This document shows, one piece after another, positions 7,933-14,480 of a stretch of DNA of 15,333 bases (position 1 is the first letter of the stretch; each line of letters opens with the position of its first letter). Below the pieces are notes generated by a model that saw nothing but the letters and a program-made list of their open reading frames with translations, had not been told where the DNA came from and did no database searches. The stretch spans positions 1 to 15,333 of the forward strand of contig JAAEMD010000268.1 in assembly GCA_024225875.1 (NCBI GenBank), given 5' to 3'. The translations under genes and the position numbers were made by a program. Source of the DNA: a bacterium (GTDB taxonomy: Bacteria > Margulisbacteria > Marinamargulisbacteria > JAAEMD01).

Positions 7933-8403
7933 ATGAATAATAATAGAAACAGCCGATTTGGCAGTAGAAAAGAATCCGGCAGAAAAAGCTTTGGCAGAAA
8001 AACAAGTCTGCCAGGAATGCATAAAACAACCTGTGATGAATGTAAACGTATCTGTGAAGTACCATTTAGACCGACAGGCAATAAACCTGTTTTATGTAAC
8101 ATCTGTTTTAAAGGTAAAGAAAGTTCAGCTGTAAATAAGTATGATATTTTTGATAAAAAGCAGTATGAGGCTCCTGGCTGTAATGATGAGTTACTCAAGA
8201 TACAGTTTGAACAGTTAAACAATAAAATGGATCTGATTATCAAAACTTTAGTTTCTATAAGTGCTCAACTAACAGTTTCTGAAAAAGGTAAGGAAAAAGA
8301 GGATCCCGGGAAGAACAAAAAAACAGTTGTTAGAAAAAAGACTGTTACGGATACTAAGAAAAAATCCGAAACATCTGCAAAAGAAGATGAAAAAAGTTCC
8401 TGA
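7933..8403 (+). CDS. Small zinc-ribbon protein with basic tail
   Basis: This 156-aa protein has three parts. Residues 1-29 are basic and Asn/Arg/Ser-rich. Residues 30-60 are a zinc ribbon with C34xxC37 and C55xxC58 (also C41), reading HKTTCDECKRICEVPFRPTG then KPVLCNICFKG. This matches the small CxxC zinc-ribbon proteins found in many bacteria, whose function is unknown. Residues 80-115 form a probable amphipathic or coiled helix (ELLKIQFEQLNNKMDLIIK), followed by a Lys/Ser/Glu-rich tail to the end. Basic ends around a zinc ribbon suggest nucleic-acid binding, which is inference. The start has a good SD (AAGGAAG) seven bases upstream. It is a single gene ending at a possible terminator. Confidence 0.85.
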   Translation: MNNNRNSRFGSRKESGRKSFGRKTSLPGMHKTTCDECKRICEVPFRPTGNKPVLCNICFKGKESSAVNKYDIFDKKQYEAPGCNDELLKIQFEQLNNKMDLIIKTLVSISAQLTVSEKGKEKEDPGKNKKTVVRKKTVTDTKKKSETSAKEDEKSS

Positions 8404-8416
8404 ACATTACAGTTGA

Positions 8417-8447
8417 GCCCGTTGTATCAGGGCAGGACTTTTTTTTT
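8417..8447 (+). terminator. Possible intrinsic terminator after the zinc-ribbon gene
   Basis: A short GCCC/GGGC stem (8417-8420 with 8430-8433) is followed within a few bases by nine T (8439-8447). The stem is weak, but the T-tract and the position 14 bp after the stop codon favour a terminator. Confidence 0.5.
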
Positions 8448-8597
8448 AATAATTTTTATAGCAGTATGAAGCTGTAAACGGAGCCTTTTTACCAGGATTA
8501 ACCATAACTGGCTGATAAGTTATTTAATAGAAGAATGAAATGTTTTTTTATCTATTGCACTATACCTCTTTTAATACTTTATGATACTATTCAGATT

Positions 8598-9593
8598 ATG
8601 AAAAAAATTAAATTTGGTCTTCCAAAAGGAAGTTTAAATACAGTAGCTAGAGGAAATACCTGTCAGATAATAAAGAATGCAGGTTATGATATAAAAGGTT
8701 ATGAACCGGGTAAAGAATCAGACAGTACTTTAAGGATACTTAATGATCCTGAAATAGCGCCTCTACTTGCCAGGCCGCAAAGTGCGCCGGTTGAATTGAG
8801 CAGGAATCTTCTGGATCTTGCTATAGTAGGTGATGACTGGGTCTGTGAAGAGTCTGTTAATATGACAGGAGACAAAATAATAAGGGTCGGTGACCTGGAA
8901 TATGGTCAGACAAGGCTGGTGATATGTACACATAATCACTCTGCATATAAATCTATTTCAGATTTTTTTGAAGATAATAAATATAGAACAACACCAGTTT
9001 TATGCTTTACGGAATATCCTAATATTACACGACATTTCTTTATGAAAGATAAGGTTTACCGGAAAATATACGGCAATAAAAAACCGTTAATTCAGGTCAG
9101 GGGTCTGGTTGATGGTGAAAATAATATGGTGCAGATTATAAATTCTGATGGTGTTACGGAAGGGTATATGGCAAAGGGGGCAGATTTGATAGTAGACAAT
9201 ACTCAGACAGGAAGCACACTCAGAAAATACGGGCTCCGTGAACTGGAAACAATTATGAAATCAAGTGCTGGTCTATATGCGGGACCGGGTTGTAAAGGCT
9301 GGAAAGAAGATAAAGCAAAGGAAATTTATAAAATGCTTTACGGTGCTATTGCAGGGCAGTATTACTTTGATCTTAAATTCAATGTAAATAATGAAAGTCT
9401 GGAAAGTGTTAAGAAATATTTGGTTGATGAAAACCTGTGTTCCAATGAACCTACAATATCAAGTGGTGATGAATATGCAGCTATAAATATTTTGATTCAG
9501 AAAGATAAATTTCCGGATACATTACGAGTGCTGAGACAGAAATATAAAGCGTCAGCTGTTGTTAGAAGTGAGGTAAAGCAGTTTATAGCATAA
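8598..9593 (+). CDS. hisG: ATP phosphoribosyltransferase, long form (HisG)
   Basis: It condenses ATP with PRPP to make phosphoribosyl-ATP, the first committed step of histidine synthesis, in the cytoplasm. The start used here gives 331 aa, beginning MKKIKFGLPKGSLN like family members. An upstream in-frame ATG at 8535 would add 21 hydrophobic residues without homology or a well-spaced SD. Visible landmarks are RPQSAPVELSRNLLDLAIVGDDWV (residues 59-82, in parts RPQSAPVEL and DLAIVGDDWV), the PRPP loop D200NTQTGSTL208, and LRELETIMKSSAGL. The C-terminal domain (about 256-331) contains EPTISSGDEYAAINILI, as in long-form enzymes that bind histidine as feedback inhibitor and need no HisZ. The catalytic half is divergent. 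No other his gene is nearby, and it is transcribed alone. Confidence 0.85.
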   Translation: MKKIKFGLPKGSLNTVARGNTCQIIKNAGYDIKGYEPGKESDSTLRILNDPEIAPLLARPQSAPVELSRNLLDLAIVGDDWVCEESVNMTGDKIIRVGDLEYGQTRLVICTHNHSAYKSISDFFEDNKYRTTPVLCFTEYPNITRHFFMKDKVYRKIYGNKKPLIQVRGLVDGENNMVQIINSDGVTEGYMAKGADLIVDNTQTGSTLRKYGLRELETIMKSSAGLYAGPGCKGWKEDKAKEIYKMLYGAIAGQYYFDLKFNVNNESLESVKKYLVDENLCSNEPTISSGDEYAAINILIQKDKFPDTLRVLRQKYKASAVVRSEVKQFIA

Positions 9594-9595
9594 AC

Positions 9596-9735
9596 CCGGC
9601 AACTGGAAAATAACAGCAGCTATAGTTAACCTGGTCGTACTGAAGATACAGCTGTTCCAAAGTAAATTAAACGGACATTTCAATTTGTAGCAGCTGTATA
9701 AGTGAACCTGTTTTCAGGTTGTAGCAGGTTGCCGG
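9596..9735. other. Inverted-repeat-rich junction between hisG and feoB
   Basis: The 176-bp gap between these convergent genes is densely palindromic. CCGGCAAC (9596-9603) pairs with GTTGCCGG (9728-9735) as an outer stem. A small hairpin AACCTG-TTTT-CAGGTT lies at 9705-9720, and deleted MITE copy 2 lies between. It may act as a bidirectional transcription barrier, but no T-tract typical of intrinsic terminators follows either side. Confidence 0.5.
9649..9696 (+). repeat. MITE-like element, copy 2, internally deleted (48 bp)
   Basis: Both terminal repeats remain but the middle is missing. The left part CAGCTGTTCCAAAGTAAA is joined directly to TTAAACGGACATTTCAATTT, a loss of 65 bp relative to the full copies. 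The breakpoints fall in short TAAA repeats, so replication slippage or end-joining could explain it. It is bordered by TA on both sides, and the outer CAGCTG is perfectly inverted. Confidence 0.85.
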
Positions 9736-9769
9736 ACTCTGATACAGAATAACAACTTAATTTAAAGAG

Positions 9770-11917
9770 CTATAACAGGTGCTGTTGAACAATTTTTCCT
9801 CCCTGATATACTAAAAAAGAAAAAATATAAGAAGAAACTGTTAGATATGAAATCATAAATAAAGTCCATTTAAGATCAACCTCTTTAAAGAAAGTGAGTA
9901 TTGCAGGCAGGCAGGGAATAAAAAATAAAGTGAAAGCCAGTAGTGACATTCCTACAGTTAAATCAAATTCCGGATCATCAACTAAGGCTTGCCTTAATCC
10001 CGAATGATCTTGTTTGCTTACACTGTATATAGTACTTAAAGTTGATATTATTATCTCTTTACCACCTATTCCGGCAATAATACTTATACCTGTTTTCCAA
10101 TCGAAACCCAGTGGTTTTATAACAGGTTCAATAAAATGACCGATTTTACCTGCGAAACTTGAATTAACTCTTTTTATGGACTGTTTTCTTTCCAGTGAAC
10201 TGATTATTTTATTCATTTCAATGCTTGAAATGTCACCCCTGGCATAACTGCTGTGTATCTGCCTGATCAAGGTTGTATGGTTTTTATTCAGCTCATTATT
10301 TACTGGATAATTGATTAATATCCATATTGTGATTGAAGCTAATAAGATAACACTGCCTGCTTTTTTTATATAAATCCATGTTTTGTTCCACATATGTATT
10401 AACAGGTTTTTGATTGAAGGTATTTTGTAGGGAGGCAGTTCAATTATAAAGTGGGAAGGCGCGCCCTTTAATAAGTATTTTTTTAAAAAACTCCCAGCTG
10501 CAATGGCAGTTATTACTCCTGTTAAATAGATCATGAATAAGATGGTTCCCTGCCATTTTCCAGGAAAAAAAGTGCCTATTAAAAGTATGTATACTGGTAG
10601 CTTTGCACCGCAACTCATAAATGGTGTTACTAACATAGTAACAATACGATTTTTACGATTTTCAATAATTCGACTACCCATAAAAGCAGGTATAGAGCAG
10701 CCAAAGCCTAAAATCATTGGTAAAAAAGATTTTCCATGAAGTCCAATTTTGTGCATGTATCTATCCATAATAAAGGCAACACGTGTCATATATCCAGAGT
10801 CTTCCATAACAGCAACTGCCAGAAAAAGAACTAAAATGTTTGGCAGGTATATTATTACAGAACCAACTCCGCCAATAATTGCTTCAGCAATTACTTTTGT
10901 AATAATATTTTTTCCGAATAAAATGATAATACTTTCGCCTGCAATATTAAAAAAACTCTCTAATGTGTTTACAGCTGGTGAACTTATATTAAAAACAAGC
11001 TGGAAAATAATCCACATAAAAAACAGGAATACAGGTATCCCCAGATATTTACTGGTCACAAATCTATCGATAATATCAGATAGTTTAGTAAAATCAGTAT
11101 TTTTACTATACACAGACTCTTTTATTACTGATGCTATAAAACCATATCTTGAATTGGCAATAACAGTTTCTTTTTCATCATTAAAAGAAGATTTAACAAA
11201 CTCCATACTTTTGTCTGCTGTTTCAGTTATTTCATTATATAACTTTGATGCTTTTATATTTTTTCTGACAAAACTATCTTTTTCTAATAATTTTATTGCC
11301 AGCCATCTGGCAGTATAGGTGTCAGTTAGTTCGGGATCTTTATTTATTAAATCTTTTATCCTGGCGATTTCATCCTCAATTACTTTGAAATGTTTTATTT
11401 GAACTTTATTGACCTGTTCTTTTCCGTTATGAATCCTGTATATTTTATCCAGTATTTTTTTTGTGCCACGATTTTTACTGGCTACCAGTGTTACTACTTT
11501 AACTCCAAGATATGATGCCAGTTTTCCTTTATTGATTTTGATATTCCTTTTTTTAGCAAGATCTCTTTTATTCAGAGCTAGAATTACGGTCATGCCAAGT
11601 TCAATTAACTGCGTAGTCAGGTAAAGGCTTCTTTCCAGGTTAGTGGAATCTACAATATTTATTACTATGTCCGGCTTTTCTTTTAACAAATAGTTTCTTG
11701 CAATTAATTCGTCTGTTGAAAATGTAGTGAGACCATAAATACCAGGAAGATCAATAAAGTTGATTTTCAGCTTTTTATACTTTATAAGACCTTCTCTTTT
11801 TTCTACAGTAACGCCAGGCCAGTTACCGACACTTTGATGAGAGCCTGTAAGGTTATTGAATAATGATGTTTTACCACAGTTTGGGTTGCCTGCAACCGCT
11901 ACCTTTAAATTTTTCAA
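9770..11917 (-). CDS. feoB: Ferrous iron transporter FeoB
   Basis: This inner-membrane Fe(II) importer has a cytoplasmic GTPase domain. It is 715 aa. G motifs are visible: G1 GNPNCGKTS (10-18), G2 within PGVTVEK (34-40), G3 D56LPG59, G4 N116KRD119 and G5 ASK (147-149). A helical insertion domain follows to about residue 280. The membrane domain has two Gate repeats, with the conserved pieces GCSIPAFMGSR and SCGAKLPVY, and ends after several hydrophobic helices. The start is TTG, placing the N-terminus (KNLKVAVAGNPNCGKT) exactly where family members begin; upstream codons give no better choice. The gene starts 5 bp after the feoA stop, so translation is probably coupled. It is intact and has the family's usual size. 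Confidence 0.96.
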   Translation of the reverse strand: MKNLKVAVAGNPNCGKTSLFNNLTGSHQSVGNWPGVTVEKREGLIKYKKLKINFIDLPGIYGLTTFSTDELIARNYLLKEKPDIVINIVDSTNLERSLYLTTQLIELGMTVILALNKRDLAKKRNIKINKGKLASYLGVKVVTLVASKNRGTKKILDKIYRIHNGKEQVNKVQIKHFKVIEDEIARIKDLINKDPELTDTYTARWLAIKLLEKDSFVRKNIKASKLYNEITETADKSMEFVKSSFNDEKETVIANSRYGFIASVIKESVYSKNTDFTKLSDIIDRFVTSKYLGIPVFLFFMWIIFQLVFNISSPAVNTLESFFNIAGESIIILFGKNIITKVIAEAIIGGVGSVIIYLPNILVLFLAVAVMEDSGYMTRVAFIMDRYMHKIGLHGKSFLPMILGFGCSIPAFMGSRIIENRKNRIVTMLVTPFMSCGAKLPVYILLIGTFFPGKWQGTILFMIYLTGVITAIAAGSFLKKYLLKGAPSHFIIELPPYKIPSIKNLLIHMWNKTWIYIKKAGSVILLASITIWILINYPVNNELNKNHTTLIRQIHSSYARGDISSIEMNKIISSLERKQSIKRVNSSFAGKIGHFIEPVIKPLGFDWKTGISIIAGIGGKEIIISTLSTIYSVSKQDHSGLRQALVDDPEFDLTVGMSLLAFTLFFIPCLPAILTFFKEVDLKWTLFMISYLTVSSYIFSFLVYQGGKIVQQHLL

Positions 11918-11922
11918 TATTA

Positions 11923-12162
11923 TTAACTTTCTTTTTTTTCTACTATTATTTTATCGCTTATGCCCTGACCAATTGCCAGTTTTGTATCTTTTACCATAAC
12001 AATTAGTTGTCCGTTAAAACTGTTTTGCAGTACTTTTATAGAATCACCTTTTTTAATGCCCATATTTAACAACATAACAGTAATATCATTTTCGTCATAA
12101 ATATCTACCACAGTACCTTCTTCATTTTCTTTTAAATAATATAAACTTATTAAATTTTTCAT
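11923..12162 (-). CDS. feoA: Ferrous iron transport accessory protein FeoA
   Basis: This 79-aa cytoplasmic SH3-like protein is required for FeoB activity. The family pattern is clear: an N-terminal strand, EEGTVVDIYDENDITVMLLN, MGIKKGDSIKVLQNS, and the final VKDTKLAIGQGISDKIIVEK. The ATG follows SD GGGAG with four bases between. It is the first gene of the feoAB operon. Upstream, a MITE end supplies promoter-like hexamers and a 10-bp palindrome overlaps the expected transcription start, so iron or redox control is plausible. No recognisable Fur box is seen. Confidence 0.93.
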   Translation of the reverse strand: MKNLISLYYLKENEEGTVVDIYDENDITVMLLNMGIKKGDSIKVLQNSFNGQLIVMVKDTKLAIGQGISDKIIVEKKES

Positions 12163-12184
12163 TACTCTCCCTGCAGTATAATAA

Positions 12185-12194
12185 AACTTAAGTT
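12185..12194. promoter_or_regulatory. Candidate feoAB operator, 10-bp palindrome
   Basis: AACTTAAGTT is a perfect palindrome beginning six bases downstream of the feoA -10 (TATAAT on the minus strand, 12206 to 12201), so it spans the expected transcription start. A repressor bound here would block initiation. It does not match the classical Fur, DtxR or FNR consensus, so the regulator is unknown and the site may be coincidental. Confidence 0.3.
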
Positions 12195-12200
12195 AATTCT

Positions 12201-12243
12201 ATTATATATTATGCTGTATAGCTGTTCCAAAATAAAATGTCCG
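12201..12243 (-). promoter_or_regulatory. Probable feoAB promoter, partly inside MITE copy 3
   Basis: Two overlapping options exist on the minus strand. In one, TTGGAA (12230 to 12225, within the MITE terminal repeat) is 18 bp from TATAAT (12206 to 12201). In the other, CGGACA (12243 to 12238) is 17 bp from TATACA (12220 to 12215) at the element border. Both use the mobile element for the -35. Confidence 0.5.
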
Positions 12244-12331
12244 ACACTTTAAGTTTTTAAATGACTTAGTTAATGTACGCAAGGACACTGCACTCAGCCA
12301 TTTAAACGGACACTTCAATTTGTACCAGCTA
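12219..12331 (+). repeat. MITE-like element, copy 3 (113 bp)
   Basis: This is a full-length copy with clean ends: TA then TAGCTGTTCCAAAA on the left, and ACCAGCTA then TA on the right. Imperfect terminal inverted repeats of about 25 bp end in TGTCCG and CGGACA. It lies upstream of feoA, with its left end facing that gene. Confidence 0.9.
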
Positions 12332-12492
12332 TACATATAATTTAATTGCGTTTAATTTAATTCCTGTATGAATTTTAAGATATTTTTCTGTATTTGTACA
12401 AAGAAGCTTAGCAGCTGCTTTGCTGTACTGTTGATAAAAAGCAGATAGCAGATATAAGAATACATAAATAAAGACGATTATTAATAATTTTT

Positions 12493-12501
12493 TGCTATAA
12501 T
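12493..12501 (+). promoter_or_regulatory. Extended -10 promoter element upstream of MITE copy 4
   Basis: TGCTATAAT matches the extended -10 consensus (TGnTATAAT) and faces the deaminase gene. No good -35 is present, which extended -10 promoters tolerate. It could be the ancestral promoter from before the MITE inserted downstream of it. Confidence 0.4.
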
Positions 12502-12512
12502 AACAAAGTGTA

Positions 12513-12625
12513 CAGCTGTTCCAAAGTAAAATGTCCGACACTTAAAGTTTTCAAATGACTTAGTTTATGTGCGCCAGTATACTGCACTCAGCTATTTAAA
12601 CGGACAGTTCAATTTGTACCAGCTA
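12513..12625 (+). repeat. MITE-like element, copy 4 (113 bp)
   Basis: This is a full-length copy bordered by TA on both sides. The left end is CAGCTGTTCCAAAGTAAAA and the right end is CAATTTGTACCAGCTA. When the left terminal repeat is aligned with the reverse complement of the right, 19 of 25 positions match. It lies directly upstream of the dCMP deaminase gene, its right end 31 bp from the start codon. Confidence 0.9.
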
Positions 12626-12629
12626 TAAT
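12601..12629 (+). promoter_or_regulatory. Candidate dCMP deaminase promoter formed by the MITE right end
   Basis: CGGACA (12601-12606, matching the GACA half of TTGACA) is exactly 17 bp from TATAAT (12624-12629). The -10 is made of the element's last bases, its TA border and flanking sequence. Initiation near 12636 would leave a short leader containing the SD at 12646-12651. Confidence 0.45.
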
Positions 12630-12656
12630 TTAGATAATTATTAATGGAGGTAATTA

Positions 12657-13160
12657 GTGGTAGAAGATAAATATATTAGACCGACCTGGGATGAATATTT
12701 TATGGAGATATGTATGGCGACTTCTAAAAGAGCTACCTGTGGAAGAGGGCGCAGCGGTTGTGTAATAGCAAAAGACAGGCAGTTGCTGGTTACAGGATAT
12801 GTAGGTTCTCCTGTAGGCATGCCTCACTGTGATGATGCCGGGCATCAGTTTAAAAAAGTTCTGCATGATGGTGATAAACTGACTCAGCACTGTGTTAGAA
12901 CTGTACATGCTGAACAAAATGCTATTTGTCAGGCAGCAAAAAAGGGCGTTTCAATATATGGTGCAACACTCTATTGTAAGATGACACCATGCAGATCCTG
13001 TGCAATGATGATAATAAACTGTGGTATAAAAAGGGTAATGTGCGAAAAAAAATATCATGCTGGTGCTGAGTCGGAAGAAATGTTCAAATCTGCTGGTATT
13101 GAGCTGCAATATGTTTTTGATGAAGTTGAAGTATATGAAAAACAAAATATCAGTAACTAG
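12657..13160 (+). CDS. dCMP deaminase (ComEB-like)
   Basis: This cytoplasmic zinc enzyme converts dCMP to dUMP for dTMP synthesis. At 167 aa it has the normal family length. The active site is complete: H84AE86 (zinc ligand and catalytic Glu) in HCVRTVHAEQNAICQAA, and PC112xxC115 (zinc ligands) in KMTPCRSCAMMI. Earlier family landmarks are RPTWDEYFMEICMATSKRAT, which contains the conserved WDEYFM, and GRGRSGCVIAKDRQLLVTGY (NGxP-like GSPVGMPHC follows). The start is GTG, with a strong SD GGAGGT five bases upstream; the ATG overlapping that SD is in another frame. The gene stands alone, downstream of MITE copy 4. Confidence 0.95.
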   Translation: MVEDKYIRPTWDEYFMEICMATSKRATCGRGRSGCVIAKDRQLLVTGYVGSPVGMPHCDDAGHQFKKVLHDGDKLTQHCVRTVHAEQNAICQAAKKGVSIYGATLYCKMTPCRSCAMMIINCGIKRVMCEKKYHAGAESEEMFKSAGIELQYVFDEVEVYEKQNISN

Positions 13161-13235
13161 ATCTTAACATCCGGATCAGACACCTGTATTTCGGGATGAT
13201 GTAACATATATTTTGATTTGAATATAACCGTAATA

Positions 13236-14399
13236 CTATAATCGTCTAAGGACAGTTTTAGTGACAGTAGTTGCTCTTCCTTTATCATCGGTAGCAGTGC
13301 AGACTACTGTTGTTTCTTCCTGTCTTTCTAATACTACCATTGCGTAAAATTTGCTGGTTTCAGGATTTATATCATAGCTGATTCCATTTATGACAAGCGA
13401 AGAGGCGTTGTAGGCATATCCTGTAAAACCAATGCGGGAACTATTGGCATTTATATAAACAATATCATCAAGATTTACAATGAGTGTTGGCTTGTTCTTA
13501 TGTAAAACTGATTTCTTTTCTGGTATCTTTTTCCTGGTTCTGGTAACAGTTTTTTTCTTTTTTTTCTTTGTTTTCTTTTTTTTCTTTATATTCTTTTTTT
13601 CTTTTTTTTTGATTATTTTTTCAGGTTTCAGCTTGGGTTCTGGTAAGGTTTTTTCCAGTACCGGGGGTTCAACATTATTATTTTCTGTGACCATTACTTT
13701 TACCGGGTCAGTAGAGATTTTTAGTTCTGGTTTTACGCTCCTTTTGAAATCCAGAGGTATATTCAGCCCGCCTTTAAACATGTTGTGGTAATCGGGCAGG
13801 ATACTGGCTAAAGGTAAAATGTATAATTCCCAGTTATTTATTATCTTAAAACTGAACCCGAACCCTGTAAATACTGACATGCTGCTGTTATCATTTGAAG
13901 GAGTATCTTTTTTGGGAAAATACCTTAAAGGTACAGTTGTGAACTCAATTCCACCTAGAATGATAAATTTGAATCTGTCGTTTAATGGAATAATATAACT
14001 GGTAATCCCTCCTAAAAAAAGGCCGCTTCTATTGTCAAAGTTATAGTAATCATCGATATTATTTTCCAGTGTATAACCTATATAAGTTACGATCCTGAAA
14101 GGAGAGTAGAGATTTTTATCTATATAAAAACCGATATATGGAGATACTGCCTGCCTTTTAATGACATTTGAGGTGTTTTTATATATTTGCTGTTGAGAGA
14201 TCCTGCAGCCTGTGTTTATTGAGTCTGAAATGGAATAATTAAGGTCGCCGCCTTCATAATTATAATAATCTTTAAAGTATTTGGCTGTAAAAGCTGAGAA
14301 GTTAATGCAGTTAACGTCTGTTTTCTGAAGTAAACTAACTGCAGAAATGTTTGTCGCCATTAACAGAAAAGATAATACGGATATAAACTCTTTTTTAAT
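13236..14399 (-). CDS. Exported barrel-like protein with Lys-rich linker and C-terminal beta domain; probable ATT start
   Basis: No named family is recognised. Starting at ATT (14399) the product is 387 aa and begins with a textbook signal peptide, (M)KKEFISVLSFLLMATNISA. An SD AGGAGA lies five bases upstream. The first in-frame ATG (14360) would cut off the basic region and most of the hydrophobic core, and has no SD. Residues of about 85-225 contain alternating aromatic and hydrophobic strands (YIGFYIDKNLYS, FIILGGIEFTTVPLRYF, MSVFTGFGFSFKII), as in outer-membrane beta-barrels. About 230-300 is a Pro/Glu then poly-Lys linker with runs of five to six Lys. About 303-387 is a beta-rich, Ig-like domain (LVINGISYDINPETSKFYA). 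It probably sits at the outer membrane or in the periplasm. It follows pth by 81 bp. Confidence 0.8.
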   Translation of the reverse strand: MKKEFISVLSFLLMATNISAVSLLQKTDVNCINFSAFTAKYFKDYYNYEGGDLNYSISDSINTGCRISQQQIYKNTSNVIKRQAVSPYIGFYIDKNLYSPFRIVTYIGYTLENNIDDYYNFDNRSGLFLGGITSYIIPLNDRFKFIILGGIEFTTVPLRYFPKKDTPSNDNSSMSVFTGFGFSFKIINNWELYILPLASILPDYHNMFKGGLNIPLDFKRSVKPELKISTDPVKVMVTENNNVEPPVLEKTLPEPKLKPEKIIKKKEKKNIKKKKKTKKKKKKTVTRTRKKIPEKKSVLHKNKPTLIVNLDDIVYINANSSRIGFTGYAYNASSLVINGISYDINPETSKFYAMVVLERQEETTVVCTATDDKGRATTVTKTVLRRL

Positions 14400-14480
14400 A
14401 GCTGTCTCCTAAAAATATTTAAAGATCATTTATATTATAGCCTTTTCAAATAAAAAATTCAGTTCATACATTTCTCTTAT

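Larger units (their letters stand above)
12163..12656. other. Divergent region between feoA and the dCMP deaminase gene, with two MITE copies
   Basis: The 494-bp gap consists of the feoA leader, MITE copy 3 (12219-12331), a 181-bp AT-rich spacer, MITE copy 4 (12513-12625) and the short leader of the deaminase gene. The two copies are direct repeats 294 bp apart. An extended -10 (TGCTATAAT, 12493-12501) sits in the spacer just before copy 4. No gene is supported; the minus-strand open frame in this region runs through repeat sequence. Confidence 0.6.

Noticed and set aside
8535..8597. Upstream ATG that would extend HisG by 21 residues
   Set aside because: The extension is hydrophobic and unlike family members, and the SD-like AGAAG is only one base from the ATG.
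10749..11318. Long plus-strand open frame opposite feoB
   Set aside because: It is the antisense shadow of a clear feoB coding region.
12329..12541. Minus-strand 70-aa open frame between feoA and the deaminase gene
   Set aside because: It runs into MITE sequence and has no supporting start signals or protein features.
7655..12625. CRISPR array
   Set aside because: The repeats are few, 113 bp long, irregularly spaced and have terminal inverted repeats; no cas genes are present.
13161..13235. Terminator between the deaminase gene and the convergent exported protein gene
   Set aside because: Only a 5-bp CATCC/GGATG pairing is present, without a T-tract.
13480..13791. Phe-rich plus-strand open frame
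   Set aside because: It is the reverse complement of the poly-Lys coding stretch of the exported protein gene.
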